NCBI GenBank assembly: GCA_002426795.1 | Contig: DINQ01000020.1 | Span: forward strand, 257,017 to 321,016 | Direction: 5' to 3' | Length of the DNA: 64,000 nucleotides | Source of the DNA: Bacteroidales bacterium UBA5536 | GTDB lineage: Bacteria > Bacteroidota > Bacteroidia > Bacteroidales > F082 | Part shown: positions 26,523-34,975 of the stretch, piece by piece | How positions within the stretch are numbered: the stretch's first letter is position 1 | Layout: each line of letters begins with the position of its first letter | Notes under the pieces: generated by a model | What the model saw: only the letters and a program-made list of their open reading frames with translations | Told to the model about the DNA's origin: nothing | Database searches by the model: none | Made by a program: the position numbers and the translations under genes

Positions 26523-27035
26523 ATGGCTAACGAGGCTCAAAGTGAAGGAACAATATGTGTCCTTACAGGTGAAGTAAAAGCGTCAAAAGAAAAAGTAAAG
26601 TTCAATGTTCCGGCCATTGGCTCATGTGTTGTTGTTGCAGCATATGATGTAAAAACAGGAGTAAGTGCAGTGGCGCACATTATGTTGCCGGGAGTTTCGC
26701 CCCCCAAAAGTTACACTCCACATACCAGATATGCTTTCAACGCCATTGAGGAATTGATGACTAAAATGGATGAACTAGGGTCAAACACCGAAAATGTTGA
26801 GGTGTGTGTGGTTGGAGGCTCCAATGTGCTGAAACGCAAAGATGATACGATTTGTCAATCTAATATCAATTCGGTTTTTCATATTCTACAAGCAAAAAAT
26901 ATCAAGATAAAGGCTACATCGGTAGGTGGTACTGAAAGACGAAGCATTTTCTTTGATACTAAAAATGGTCAGGTTTATCATTCAACAGGCAATGAAGATG
27001 ATAAACTGTTGTATTGTTTCATCAGTGACGATTGA
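26523..27035 (+). CDS. cheD: CheD-type chemoreceptor glutamine deamidase
   Basis: This 170-residue protein has the CheD signatures: GSCVVVAAYD with the catalytic Cys, AHIMLPG with the catalytic His, and RYAFNAIEELMTKM. The later VCVVGGSNVL and ATSVGGTERRSIFFD also fit. CheD deamidates glutamines on methyl-accepting chemoreceptors and can interact with CheC. No cheA, cheW, cheR, cheB or receptor gene is in the window; instead the stop codon overlaps or abuts a hybrid kinase gene. This suggests CheD acts on, or is a partner of, that kinase or a distant receptor (inference). Confidence 0.88.
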   Translation: MANEAQSEGTICVLTGEVKASKEKVKFNVPAIGSCVVVAAYDVKTGVSAVAHIMLPGVSPPKSYTPHTRYAFNAIEELMTKMDELGSNTENVEVCVVGGSNVLKRKDDTICQSNINSVFHILQAKNIKIKATSVGGTERRSIFFDTKNGQVYHSTGNEDDKLLYCFISDD

Positions 27036-27058
27036 ACGATCGCCTTAATTCGTGCAAA

Positions 27059-29095
27059 ATGCAAGCAAAAAGCAAAGAGGTGCTGGCCTACTTAAAAGAT
27101 GTGTTTTCGCAATACGAGCAACATGAGGAAAGGCTGAAGCAAGCCAATCTGCAACTCGACAAAAAAAATCAACAGCTGCAGGCGAATGAACAACGACTCA
27201 GAGAGGCAAACAATCAGATGGGTGCCATCAATCAGCAGCTAATGGCAAATGAATCCCAGCTTAAGGCTTCCAACCTGCAACTTGATTCAATAAATCAACA
27301 ATTGCTGGCAAGTGAGCAACATTTGAAAGTAGCCAACCAAAAGTTACTAACCCAGACCCGCGAATTATTGCGACTCGCGGCTGTAGTTGCCGCTTCAAAT
27401 GATGCCATTATCATTCGAAATCTTGAAGGGAAAATTACTTCGTGGAATGCAGGTGCCACAAAAATGTATGGGTACACCGAAGAAGAAGCTCTTCAAATGC
27501 ACTGGCTTGATCTGGTGCATGAAGATTTTAAATTCATTGCCGCGGAAGTTCTAAACAGATTACAAAACAATGAGCAAGTAGAGTCTATCGAAACAAAGCG
27601 GGTGTCGAAAGATGGGAAAACGCTGGATGTTTGGATCGTTGTTACGAAACTGGTAGATGAAAATGGTGATTTGATAGGTGTGGTTAGCACTGAACGTGAT
27701 ATTACGGATCGCAAACAAATGGAAAGAGAATTAATGACCTACCACCAGGAGCTTGAGCGATTGGTGGAAGTGCGATCTGCAGAACTCAGGGAGGCTAATA
27801 TGCAATTGCAGGCGGCAAATCAACAATTGTACGCCAGCAATCAGCAACTCGTTGCAAGTGAATTGAAGCTAAAAGAAACCCTTGAGCACCTGGTTGAAAA
27901 AACGAGGCATATTGAAAAACAAAATGAAGAGCTGATGCTTGCCAATAAAAAGGCAACCGAATCAGACCGCTTAAAGTCTGCCTTTCTTGCAAACATGAGC
28001 CACGAAATCAGAACGCCCATGAATGGCATACTGGGCTTTGCTGATTTGCTGAAGACGCCGGGTCTGAAAAGTGAAAACCAGCTTCAGTTTATCAACATTA
28101 TTGAAAAAAGTGGCGAGAGAATGCTCAATATCATCAACGAAATTATTGATATTTCGAAAATTGAGTCCGGTGTGGTGAGCGTTAAAAACACTGCCGTTGA
28201 TATCAACGGTCTGCTTGAGGAATGTGATCACTTTTTCAAACCGGAAGCACAGAAAAAGAATATTGATCTTAAAATTACCGGATTTTTACCTGCCAATAAT
28301 GCTATTGTTTATTCAGATCGCGACAAACTGAGTAGTGTCCTTGTTAATTTGCTTAAGAATGCCTTGAAATACACAGAGAAAGGATCGGTTGAACTTGGCT
28401 GCAACCTGAATAAACCGAAGAAGGAACTTGTCTTTTTTGTAAAAGATACCGGTATAGGCATACCAAAGGACAGACAGTTTGCCATTTTCGAACGTTTCGT
28501 GCAGGCCGACATTGAGGACAAGATGGCCAAGCAGGGAGCAGGACTTGGTTTGGCCATTGCCAGAGCATATGTTGAAATGATGAAAGGCGAGATGTGGTTA
28601 GAGAGCGAAGAGGGAGTGGGATCTGTCTTTTATTTTAAAATCCCATATCAAAACGTGCAGGTTTCAGAAGATGCAGTTGCAGAAACACCTTCTGTGCATG
28701 ACAAGCTGACCAAAAAACTAAAAATACTCATTGCTGACGATGACGAGGCCTCAAGGATGCTGCTATCTATTTCGGTGGAGGGATATTCAATGGACGTTAT
28801 CACGGTTAAAACAGGTAAAGAAGCGATTGAAGCTTGCAGAAATAACACCGACATCGATTTGGTTTTGATGGATATTCAAATGCCAATGATGAATGGATAT
28901 GAGGCTACACGAAAGATCAGGGAGTTTAACCCTGGTGTCATCATTATTGCTCAAACGGCTTTCGCCCTTACAGGCGACAGAGAAAAATCTATTGCTGCAG
29001 GCTGTAACGATTACATCACCAAGCCAATTAGAAGTGCTGAATTGAAAAAGCTCATTCATAAGTATTTTGATCAGGAGCAGGCTGCCAGTAATTAA
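27059..29095 (+). CDS. PAS-domain hybrid histidine kinase with receiver, partner of CheD
   Basis: This is a 678-residue soluble kinase with no membrane segment. Residues 1-105 are a Gln/Asn-rich coiled coil built of repeats like QQLxANExxLxxAN. A PAS domain follows (about 105-220: AASNDAIIIRNLEGKITSWNAGA...GVVSTERDITDRK), then a second coiled coil. HisKA has H315 in NMSHEIRTPM. HATPase boxes include DTGIGIP and GAGLGLAIARAY. The receiver has D605 in LMDIQMPMMNGYEATRKI. An in-frame TTG at 27032 would overlap the cheD stop by 4 bases; the ATG at 27059 is the safer start. No output domain is present, so signal must pass to another protein. Confidence 0.9.
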   Translation: MQAKSKEVLAYLKDVFSQYEQHEERLKQANLQLDKKNQQLQANEQRLREANNQMGAINQQLMANESQLKASNLQLDSINQQLLASEQHLKVANQKLLTQTRELLRLAAVVAASNDAIIIRNLEGKITSWNAGATKMYGYTEEEALQMHWLDLVHEDFKFIAAEVLNRLQNNEQVESIETKRVSKDGKTLDVWIVVTKLVDENGDLIGVVSTERDITDRKQMERELMTYHQELERLVEVRSAELREANMQLQAANQQLYASNQQLVASELKLKETLEHLVEKTRHIEKQNEELMLANKKATESDRLKSAFLANMSHEIRTPMNGILGFADLLKTPGLKSENQLQFINIIEKSGERMLNIINEIIDISKIESGVVSVKNTAVDINGLLEECDHFFKPEAQKKNIDLKITGFLPANNAIVYSDRDKLSSVLVNLLKNALKYTEKGSVELGCNLNKPKKELVFFVKDTGIGIPKDRQFAIFERFVQADIEDKMAKQGAGLGLAIARAYVEMMKGEMWLESEEGVGSVFYFKIPYQNVQVSEDAVAETPSVHDKLTKKLKILIADDDEASRMLLSISVEGYSMDVITVKTGKEAIEACRNNTDIDLVLMDIQMPMMNGYEATRKIREFNPGVIIIAQTAFALTGDREKSIAAGCNDYITKPIRSAELKKLIHKYFDQEQAASN

Positions 29096-29431
29096 CTTGC
29101 TTCAAGTCGTTTCGCGATGCTGTTCCATATTCAGAGCAGCAATGCATGGTAAAAGCCCTGCTGTTTTATTGAGTATGCAGATTACCAGATGGTTGTTTTC
29201 CCTTACTATTAACAAGACAAACGGCGATCTGCTGCAGCGAGGGTCAAGTTGTTGCAATGGGTTAAACATTGCTGTTTGAGTGAAAGTAAACTGCTACTGA
29301 GGCATGTCGGGCAAATCAGTATAACCTAATGAATAACCGTTGATGACGTATAATCACTTTTTTGCCTTGAATAATCACCAAAATTTACTGAAATAACTGA
29401 TGGATTTTTTCCAGGTTGGGACATTCAATTT

Positions 29432-29460
29432 TTGAAAATTGAAAAAACATTTTACATTTG
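29432..29460 (+). promoter_or_regulatory. Promoter of the P5C dehydrogenase gene
   Basis: TTG (29432-29434) and TACATTTG (29453-29460) with an 18-base spacer match the Bacteroidota consensus. Transcription should start near 29466. Confidence 0.65.
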
Positions 29461-29463
29461 CAC

Positions 29464-29489
29464 CCGACTTGCATATTTTTGCAAGTCGG
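29464..29489 (+). promoter_or_regulatory. Perfect stem-loop at the predicted mRNA 5' end
   Basis: CCGACTTGCA (29464-29473), loop TATTTT, TGCAAGTCGG (29480-29489): ten perfect pairs. Because the predicted start site lies at its left edge, it would cap the transcript as a stabilising 5' hairpin. Alternatively it is a DNA operator overlapping the start site. Confidence 0.6.
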
Positions 29490-29705
29490 TAATGATTTAA
29501 ACGCAAGTGTATATGAAATCTTGTCTGGAAATCTATAACTTACACTAATTAAGGATCATTTTCTCAGGTTGAAGTCCAACACAATTGGCTGTTGTGGCTC
29601 ACCAATCCCCACATTCATCTTTTGAAAGACCATTAAGATGCCAACAACAGACAGGTTGTTGATGCCATAGTTAATTGATTTACGAATAAAAGAAAAAAAA
29701 GAATT

Positions 29706-31337
29706 ATGAACAATGCGATTTACAATTTTAATGCACCTCAAAATGAGGCTGTTTTAAAGTATTTGGAAAACAGTGAAGAGAGAAAAAACCTTTTTAAAGA
29801 GCTGAACAGGCAACAAGCGCAAATAGTTGAAATTCCGTGTATTATTGGGGGTAAAGAATACTTTACCGGTCATACTGCTGATATTGTTTTGCCACATCAA
29901 CACCATAAGGTAATTGGACGTTTTCATCAGGTAACCGAGAAGGAACTTGACCTGGCTGTGGTAGCTGCTATTGAGGCCCAAAAGATATGGTCAGAATTGT
30001 CATGGACGGTCAGGGCGTCTATACTGCTGAAAGCCGGAGAGCTGATTTCGGGAAAATACCGAAACACAATCAACGCGGCAACCATGCTTGGGCAAAGTAA
30101 AAACATTTTTCAATCAGAGATTGATGGCGTTTGCGAGACCATCGACTTTTTAAAATACAATGCCTATTTTGCTTCACGAATTTATGAGATACAACCGAGG
30201 TCGTTTTACAATCAGCTGAATAAGATGGAGTTCAGGCCGCTCGAAGGTTTCGTTTTTACAGTCAGTCCGTTCAATTTCACCTCCATTGCATCCAACCTGA
30301 ATATGGCACCCGTTATGATGGGTAATACGACCATATGGAAACCTGCTTCAACATCGGTGCTTTCAAACTATTACCTGATGAAGGTCTTTATGGAGGCTGG
30401 TGTTCCTCCGGGGGTAATCAATTTTGTTCCGGGAAAAGGGTCATTAATCGGCAAAAGAATTGTGAGTGACAAATTGCTGGCAGGCATACATTTTACGGGA
30501 TCAAATAATACTTTTAATACCTTATGGAAGCAGGTTTCAGAAAACCTGGGTCATTACAAATCATACCCAAGGTTGGTAGGAGAAACAGGAGGCAAGGACT
30601 TTATTTTTGTTCATCCGGAGGCTGATCCACAGGAAGTGGCCGTGAACGCTATCAGAGGCGCTTTCGAGTACCAGGGACAAAAATGCAGCGCAGCCTCGCG
30701 AATGTATGTTCCTGAAAGTTTATGGCCCCAGATAAAGAGCCTGTTAAAAGAAATATGTGATGACATGAAAATGGGCGACGTGATGGATTCGGACAACTTT
30801 ATTAATGCCGTAATCAGTGAAGATGCCTACGATACCATCATGGATTATATCGCATTTGCAAAAGCATCTAATGAAGCCCAAATCATCTGTGGAGGAAATG
30901 GAGATAAATCTGAGGGGTACTTTATAGAGCCAACCATTATTGAGACAACAAATCCCTGTTTCAAGACCATGCAAGAAGAGATTTTTGGGCCTGTATTGAC
31001 AGTATGGGTATACAAAGACAGCGAACTAGACAAGGCAGTTGATATTTGTGATCAGACTTCGCCATATGGATTGACCGGGGCTGTGTTTAGTCGTGACAGG
31101 ATTGCAGCTTCAAAGATTTGTGAAAAGCTGCGGTATGCTGCAGGTAATTTTTATATCAACGACAAGCCAACCGGCGCAATTGTTGGGCTTCAACCTTTTG
31201 GAGGATCCAGAGCGTCGGGCACCAATGACAAAGCTGGTGGTGAATTTAACTTAATACGCTGGATCAGTCCGCGGACAATCAAAGAAACATTTCTGCCGGC
31301 AACAGATTACAGATACGAATACATGCTAAAAAAGTAA
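29706..31337 (+). CDS. pruA: 1-pyrroline-5-carboxylate (L-glutamate gamma-semialdehyde) dehydrogenase
   Basis: This 543-residue aldehyde dehydrogenase is of full length for the stand-alone P5C dehydrogenase family. It oxidises glutamate semialdehyde to glutamate with NAD+ in proline and arginine/ornithine breakdown. Catalytic C327 is in GQKCSAAS and the general base E293 in VGETGGKD. The family N-terminus (MNNAIYNF..PQNE), SPFNFTSIASNLNMAP and the C-terminal PFGGSRASGTNDKAGG are visible. No proline dehydrogenase gene is adjacent. The gene has its own promoter and a long leader with a 5' hairpin. Confidence 0.95.
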   Translation: MNNAIYNFNAPQNEAVLKYLENSEERKNLFKELNRQQAQIVEIPCIIGGKEYFTGHTADIVLPHQHHKVIGRFHQVTEKELDLAVVAAIEAQKIWSELSWTVRASILLKAGELISGKYRNTINAATMLGQSKNIFQSEIDGVCETIDFLKYNAYFASRIYEIQPRSFYNQLNKMEFRPLEGFVFTVSPFNFTSIASNLNMAPVMMGNTTIWKPASTSVLSNYYLMKVFMEAGVPPGVINFVPGKGSLIGKRIVSDKLLAGIHFTGSNNTFNTLWKQVSENLGHYKSYPRLVGETGGKDFIFVHPEADPQEVAVNAIRGAFEYQGQKCSAASRMYVPESLWPQIKSLLKEICDDMKMGDVMDSDNFINAVISEDAYDTIMDYIAFAKASNEAQIICGGNGDKSEGYFIEPTIIETTNPCFKTMQEEIFGPVLTVWVYKDSELDKAVDICDQTSPYGLTGAVFSRDRIAASKICEKLRYAAGNFYINDKPTGAIVGLQPFGGSRASGTNDKAGGEFNLIRWISPRTIKETFLPATDYRYEYMLKK

Positions 31338-31382
31338 AGCAGTTTCAGGCATTATATTCGTTAAGTCACTTATTTTTTGCAG

Positions 31383-31443
31383 TTGCCCCTGCCCAAATAA
31401 GGAAATTGATTTTCATTGATTTCTTTATTTGGGGCAGGGGCAA
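31383..31443. repeat. Long near-perfect inverted repeat downstream of pruA
   Basis: A left arm of 24 bases (31383-31406, starting TTGCCCCTGCCC) pairs with a 25-base right arm (31419-31443, ending GGGGCAGGGGCAA) with one bulged base; the loop is 12 bases. There is no T-run after either arm, so it is not a standard terminator, though it may block transcript decay or read-through. Confidence 0.6.
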
Positions 31444-31571
31444 ATAATTGCATATCATCAAGTTTTATTGTCTTTTTAAAATTGTTGAAACCCTGTTGTA
31501 CTGTGAACATATCCTTGTCTTAAAAATTCCTTAAATCAGACTGGAAATCATTTTTTTGCCTGAGTTTGTGT

Positions 31572-31579
31572 TATATTTG
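31572..31579 (+). promoter_or_regulatory. Candidate -7 box of the haem-binding protein gene
   Basis: TATATTTG matches TAnnTTTG 43 bases before the ATG at 31623. The nearest upstream TTG has only a 13-base spacer, so the -33 element is poor. Confidence 0.45.
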
Positions 31580-31622
31580 AATCCAGATTTATTGTATACC
31601 AATCCCAAAAATTCAAAACATC

Positions 31623-32081
31623 ATGACACGTTTCCAAAAAATTATCCTTGCCTTAGTGATTTTGTTCGGGCTGATTCAGTTTATCCGTCCCGACCAGAAT
31701 ATTGAAGCAAACCAAAGTCGCAACGATATTTTTTACAAAACAGACACCCCCATCGCGGTTTCGACAAGCATCAAAGCAGCTTGCTACGACTGCCACTCCA
31801 ACAATACCGTTTACCCCTGGTATGCCAGTGTGGCACCTGTTTCATGGATATTGGCCAATCATGTGAATGAGGGTAAAGAACACCTGAACTTCAGTGAATG
31901 GACGGTCTATTCTGCCGAGAAACGACAAAAATACCTGCTCGAAATTGTGGATGTGATCGAGAACGACGAAATGCCGCTTAAGCCTTATCAGCTGTTGCAC
32001 AAAGATGCCATGCTCAGCCCCGATCAAAAAGAGTTGGTGATGCGGTGGGCCAGAGATCAGAAAGCCGCAGCCGAAGAGTAA
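31623..32081 (+). CDS. Haem-binding domain protein (cytochrome-like)
   Basis: This 152-residue protein has an N-terminal membrane anchor/signal (about 5-20, IILALVILFGLIQFI). One CxxCH motif (C54, C57, H58 in ACYDCHSNN) is followed by YPWY...APVSWILANHVNEGKEHLNFSEW. This is the hallmark of the Haem_bd family (PF14376) common in Bacteroidota. It should carry one c-type haem in the periplasm. The C-terminal stop lies one base before the stop of the convergent gene. Confidence 0.9.
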   Translation: MTRFQKIILALVILFGLIQFIRPDQNIEANQSRNDIFYKTDTPIAVSTSIKAACYDCHSNNTVYPWYASVAPVSWILANHVNEGKEHLNFSEWTVYSAEKRQKYLLEIVDVIENDEMPLKPYQLLHKDAMLSPDQKELVMRWARDQKAAAEE

Positions 32082-32082
32082 A

Positions 32083-33810
32083 TTAATTGATCACCACTAC
32101 TTTGCGTGTCGTAATGGAGCCAGTTGCTGACCGAATTGTGAGCAAGTAAACGCCATCGCTTAAATCACCCACATGTATTGTCAGTTCTGATGAAGCTACG
32201 GGTTTAAGGGTCTTCATCACTTTACCGTTTATTGTACTTAGCACGATTTCGACCACATGATGTAGTTGCTTCAGAACGAGGTTTTTACTTGTCGGATTTT
32301 GGAATACAACTTCCCTGTTTTCTGCTGTGTTGTCAATTAGTCCAACCTGATTGGTCCTTCCCCTGAATCCCATGCGGCTGTTGTCGCCTTTGTAAGTGCC
32401 AGACAAAACATTGGCTTCGGCTGCGGCCACTTCGAGGGGGTAAGCATTCACGAAAAGCGAGTCGGAAGGCAGGAAATTCTGCTCGTAGGACAACGCAACC
32501 AGATCAAGCATTCCATCGCCATCGATATCGCCCAGGTTGGCTCCGTTCATAAAGGTGAAGCCAGTTGGGCGCAACGGGAAACCAGCCAGTTGTCCGCTGC
32601 CGTCGAGGCTGTAAGCATGGATAAATCCTTGACTGAATACATTGAGGTTGCTGCCAAACACGATATCCAATGTGCCATCGCCATTCACGTCAGCAATACT
32701 TGTAAACCCTTCGAGTCCACCTGATTTGGTAATGGGAAAACCGTCGATCATGCTGCCATCCGGGTTAAATCCATACAGCATGGGAGCCAATTCTTCGCCG
32801 GTTGGGCGACTCATGAAGATGCCAAAATCATTGTTACCGGTCAGGTCGACCACTGTTGGTGGAGAATAGGTCCAATAGGCTTCAGGCACTGCGATTGGCC
32901 AGCCATCGCGGTAGGTGCCATCGTTGTTGCGCACATAATATTTGGGTGCATCGCCGTGTGTTGAGCCTACGATACTGAGTTGTCCTTCTCCTTCAAAATC
33001 GACCAGGATAGGCGACTGGTATGAGAAGCTATAACTATCGGAAGCGACCGGGAAGCCTGCTTTCAGGTTGCCTTGTGCGTCAAAGGCATACATGGTTCCG
33101 TTTGAAATGGCTGTCACAATGTCCATCACACCATCATTGTCGATGTCGGCAACCGAGGGTGTAACGGCTGGCGTGCCGTCAAGGGTTTGAGGCCAGTTGA
33201 GGCCAAACTCAGAGCCATCCTGCTTCAGAACGTGCAGGTTGTTGGAGGTGCGGGTTTGTACAATGATTTCACATTGGTCATCTCCATTCAAATCGGCAAT
33301 CACTGGTCCGCAGATGACCCAATGGCTGCTGAAGCTCAAAGGCCAACCGGTCTGATCATTTCCCAGGGCATCGAGGTAATAGATGCGTCCATTGTTGGGC
33401 ACACCGCCAGTTACGACCACAATGCCCAGCGTGCCATTGCCATCCATATCGGCTACCGAAGGCGGATAAATGGCAGTTCCGGTGAGTGTTTTTTGCCAGT
33501 AAAGGCTTCCGTCACCCTTATAAACATTCAGTTTATTGAATGAGGACACCAGTATTTCATCAACGCCATCATTATCAAGGTCGGCCAATGCCGCGCCACG
33601 CATATTTTTGAAGTTGGGGCTGGCTGCCATCTTTTTTGGGAATCCAGGTTTCTGTGCGCGGGTCTCTTTGGTATTCAGGTCAGCCGACACCTCAATGGAG
33701 GTCACTTGAACCTCCCCGTTTTCATTCAGATAGGCTTTTTGGGCTGCAATTTGAGCCAAAGACATGAGTGGAAAGCAAAAAACCAACAAGGGAATCATGA
33801 TGTTTTTCAT
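32083..33810 (-). CDS. Secreted FG-GAP/VCBS beta-propeller protein with type IX sorting tail
   Basis: This 575-residue protein starts at the ATG complementary to 33808-33810, giving the signal peptide MKNIMIPLLVFCFPLMSLAQ; a longer upstream frame adds an unlikely extension. The body is a series of FG-GAP/VCBS repeats with Asp-rich Ca-binding loops (ADLDNDGVDEI, ADMDGNGTLGI, ADLNGDDQCEI, ADIDNDGVMDI, GDIDGDGMLDL), predicting an integrin-like propeller. The last 75 residues resemble a type IX secretion (Por) sorting domain: NGKVMKTL, LSDGVYLLTI, TRKVVV. It is therefore likely exported to the cell surface by T9SS, consistent with gldB in the same window. Ligand unknown. Confidence 0.85.
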   Translation of the reverse strand: MKNIMIPLLVFCFPLMSLAQIAAQKAYLNENGEVQVTSIEVSADLNTKETRAQKPGFPKKMAASPNFKNMRGAALADLDNDGVDEILVSSFNKLNVYKGDGSLYWQKTLTGTAIYPPSVADMDGNGTLGIVVVTGGVPNNGRIYYLDALGNDQTGWPLSFSSHWVICGPVIADLNGDDQCEIIVQTRTSNNLHVLKQDGSEFGLNWPQTLDGTPAVTPSVADIDNDGVMDIVTAISNGTMYAFDAQGNLKAGFPVASDSYSFSYQSPILVDFEGEGQLSIVGSTHGDAPKYYVRNNDGTYRDGWPIAVPEAYWTYSPPTVVDLTGNNDFGIFMSRPTGEELAPMLYGFNPDGSMIDGFPITKSGGLEGFTSIADVNGDGTLDIVFGSNLNVFSQGFIHAYSLDGSGQLAGFPLRPTGFTFMNGANLGDIDGDGMLDLVALSYEQNFLPSDSLFVNAYPLEVAAAEANVLSGTYKGDNSRMGFRGRTNQVGLIDNTAENREVVFQNPTSKNLVLKQLHHVVEIVLSTINGKVMKTLKPVASSELTIHVGDLSDGVYLLTIRSATGSITTRKVVVIN

Positions 33811-33892
33811 GTGTAAATATTTTTTGGTGATACATCCAACTGCCAGCAAAGCCGGCATGTAAAGATACAAAATTGCCTTGCGAAAACGCAGT

Positions 33893-34972
33893 TTATGCTG
33901 ACTGAATGAGTCTGAAAGCGGCCTGACGATCCGGTTTCCCGCTTTCGAGCATGGGGATTGTGTCGATAAAATGCAGTCGGCGAGGCATTTCTTCTTTTTG
34001 CAGGGCGTCAGTCAATTGCTCCCAAATCTGATAAATCTCTGCAGTGGCTGGATAACCTTCAATCAACATCACCAGACTCAATCCGGCTTTTTCGTCGGGT
34101 TCGGCGCTCAGAAGGCAGGCGCGACCCAAAGCCTTTGCAGCCAATTGTTCCACCTGAAGAGGGTGGATCTTTAGTCCGGCAGTCACCAGCACATTGTCGA
34201 TCCTGCCCAAAATCTGAAATTTTCCATCAGGGTTAATCATGGAAATGTCGTTGGTTTTCAGTTGATAGACATTGAGCAACGGTGCGTCAATACACAGGCA
34301 ATCCCGCTCATCCAGCGAAAGTTGAATGCCTTCGAGTGGTTCGAACCAATCGCTTTTGTTGGGGCCATTGAGTGGACGCAATGCAATATGACTCAGGGTT
34401 TCCGTCATGCCATAGGTGTGGAAACATTGGGTTGGAATAGCGGCAAGGCTTGCCTCCAGTTGGGGAGAAATAGCACTTCCGCCAATAATCAGTTTCCTGA
34501 TGAGATTGAATTGATCAAGGTTTTGGTCAAGTATAGTAGCGACCTGCAATGGTACCATGGCGCAGAAATCGATCGGATGATGAATGTTGCGGAGCGGATT
34601 GCTCCCGATGGCTGTTGTAATGAGGTTGAGTTTCCAGACCAGTGCCCTGACAACCATCATTTTGCCCGCGATGAATTTTGGAGAAAGGCACAGCAGAGCC
34701 GTCATTCCTTGTCCTAAACCAAAATAATGTCCGGTCATTATGGCACTGTTGACCATGGCTTGCTTGTTCACCCTGAATCGCTTGGGTTCACCTGTGGAGC
34801 CGGATGTCTGAACAAACAAAAAGTCTTCATTGTTGAACCAATCCATTAAAAAATCAGCGAGCTCCTGAGCAATGTCATCCTTCGCAGTGTTTTTCAGTTT
34901 GCCTGCCAGAATCTCCTTTTTGGTGAAAAGGTTGCCGTTGAGGGTAATTTGTGCTGGTTCCTGATAATTCAT
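33893..34972 (-). CDS. menE: 2-succinylbenzoate--CoA ligase
   Basis: This 359-residue AMP-forming ligase has the P-loop QTSGSTGEPKRF, followed by the A5-type TYGMTETLSHIAL and the A8-like LGRIDNVLVTAGLKI. It is shorter than the E. coli enzyme, as is usual for Bacteroidota MenE, with a reduced N-terminal domain. It activates o-succinylbenzoate with CoA in menaquinone synthesis. It is the last gene of the men operon, starting 3 bases after the menC stop. Confidence 0.9.
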   Translation of the reverse strand: MNYQEPAQITLNGNLFTKKEILAGKLKNTAKDDIAQELADFLMDWFNNEDFLFVQTSGSTGEPKRFRVNKQAMVNSAIMTGHYFGLGQGMTALLCLSPKFIAGKMMVVRALVWKLNLITTAIGSNPLRNIHHPIDFCAMVPLQVATILDQNLDQFNLIRKLIIGGSAISPQLEASLAAIPTQCFHTYGMTETLSHIALRPLNGPNKSDWFEPLEGIQLSLDERDCLCIDAPLLNVYQLKTNDISMINPDGKFQILGRIDNVLVTAGLKIHPLQVEQLAAKALGRACLLSAEPDEKAGLSLVMLIEGYPATAEIYQIWEQLTDALQKEEMPRRLHFIDTIPMLESGKPDRQAAFRLIQSA

Positions 34973-34975
34973 CTC

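Larger units (their letters stand above)
29096..29705. other. Intergenic region with promoter and long leader of the P5C dehydrogenase gene
   Basis: The left 330 bases hold nothing recognisable. The right part carries the promoter (29432-29460) and a leader of about 240 bases before the ATG at 29706. It begins with a perfect hairpin (29464-29489) and has a second possible stem CAACAA...TTGTTG near 29640-29665. No known riboswitch is recognised. Confidence 0.45.
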
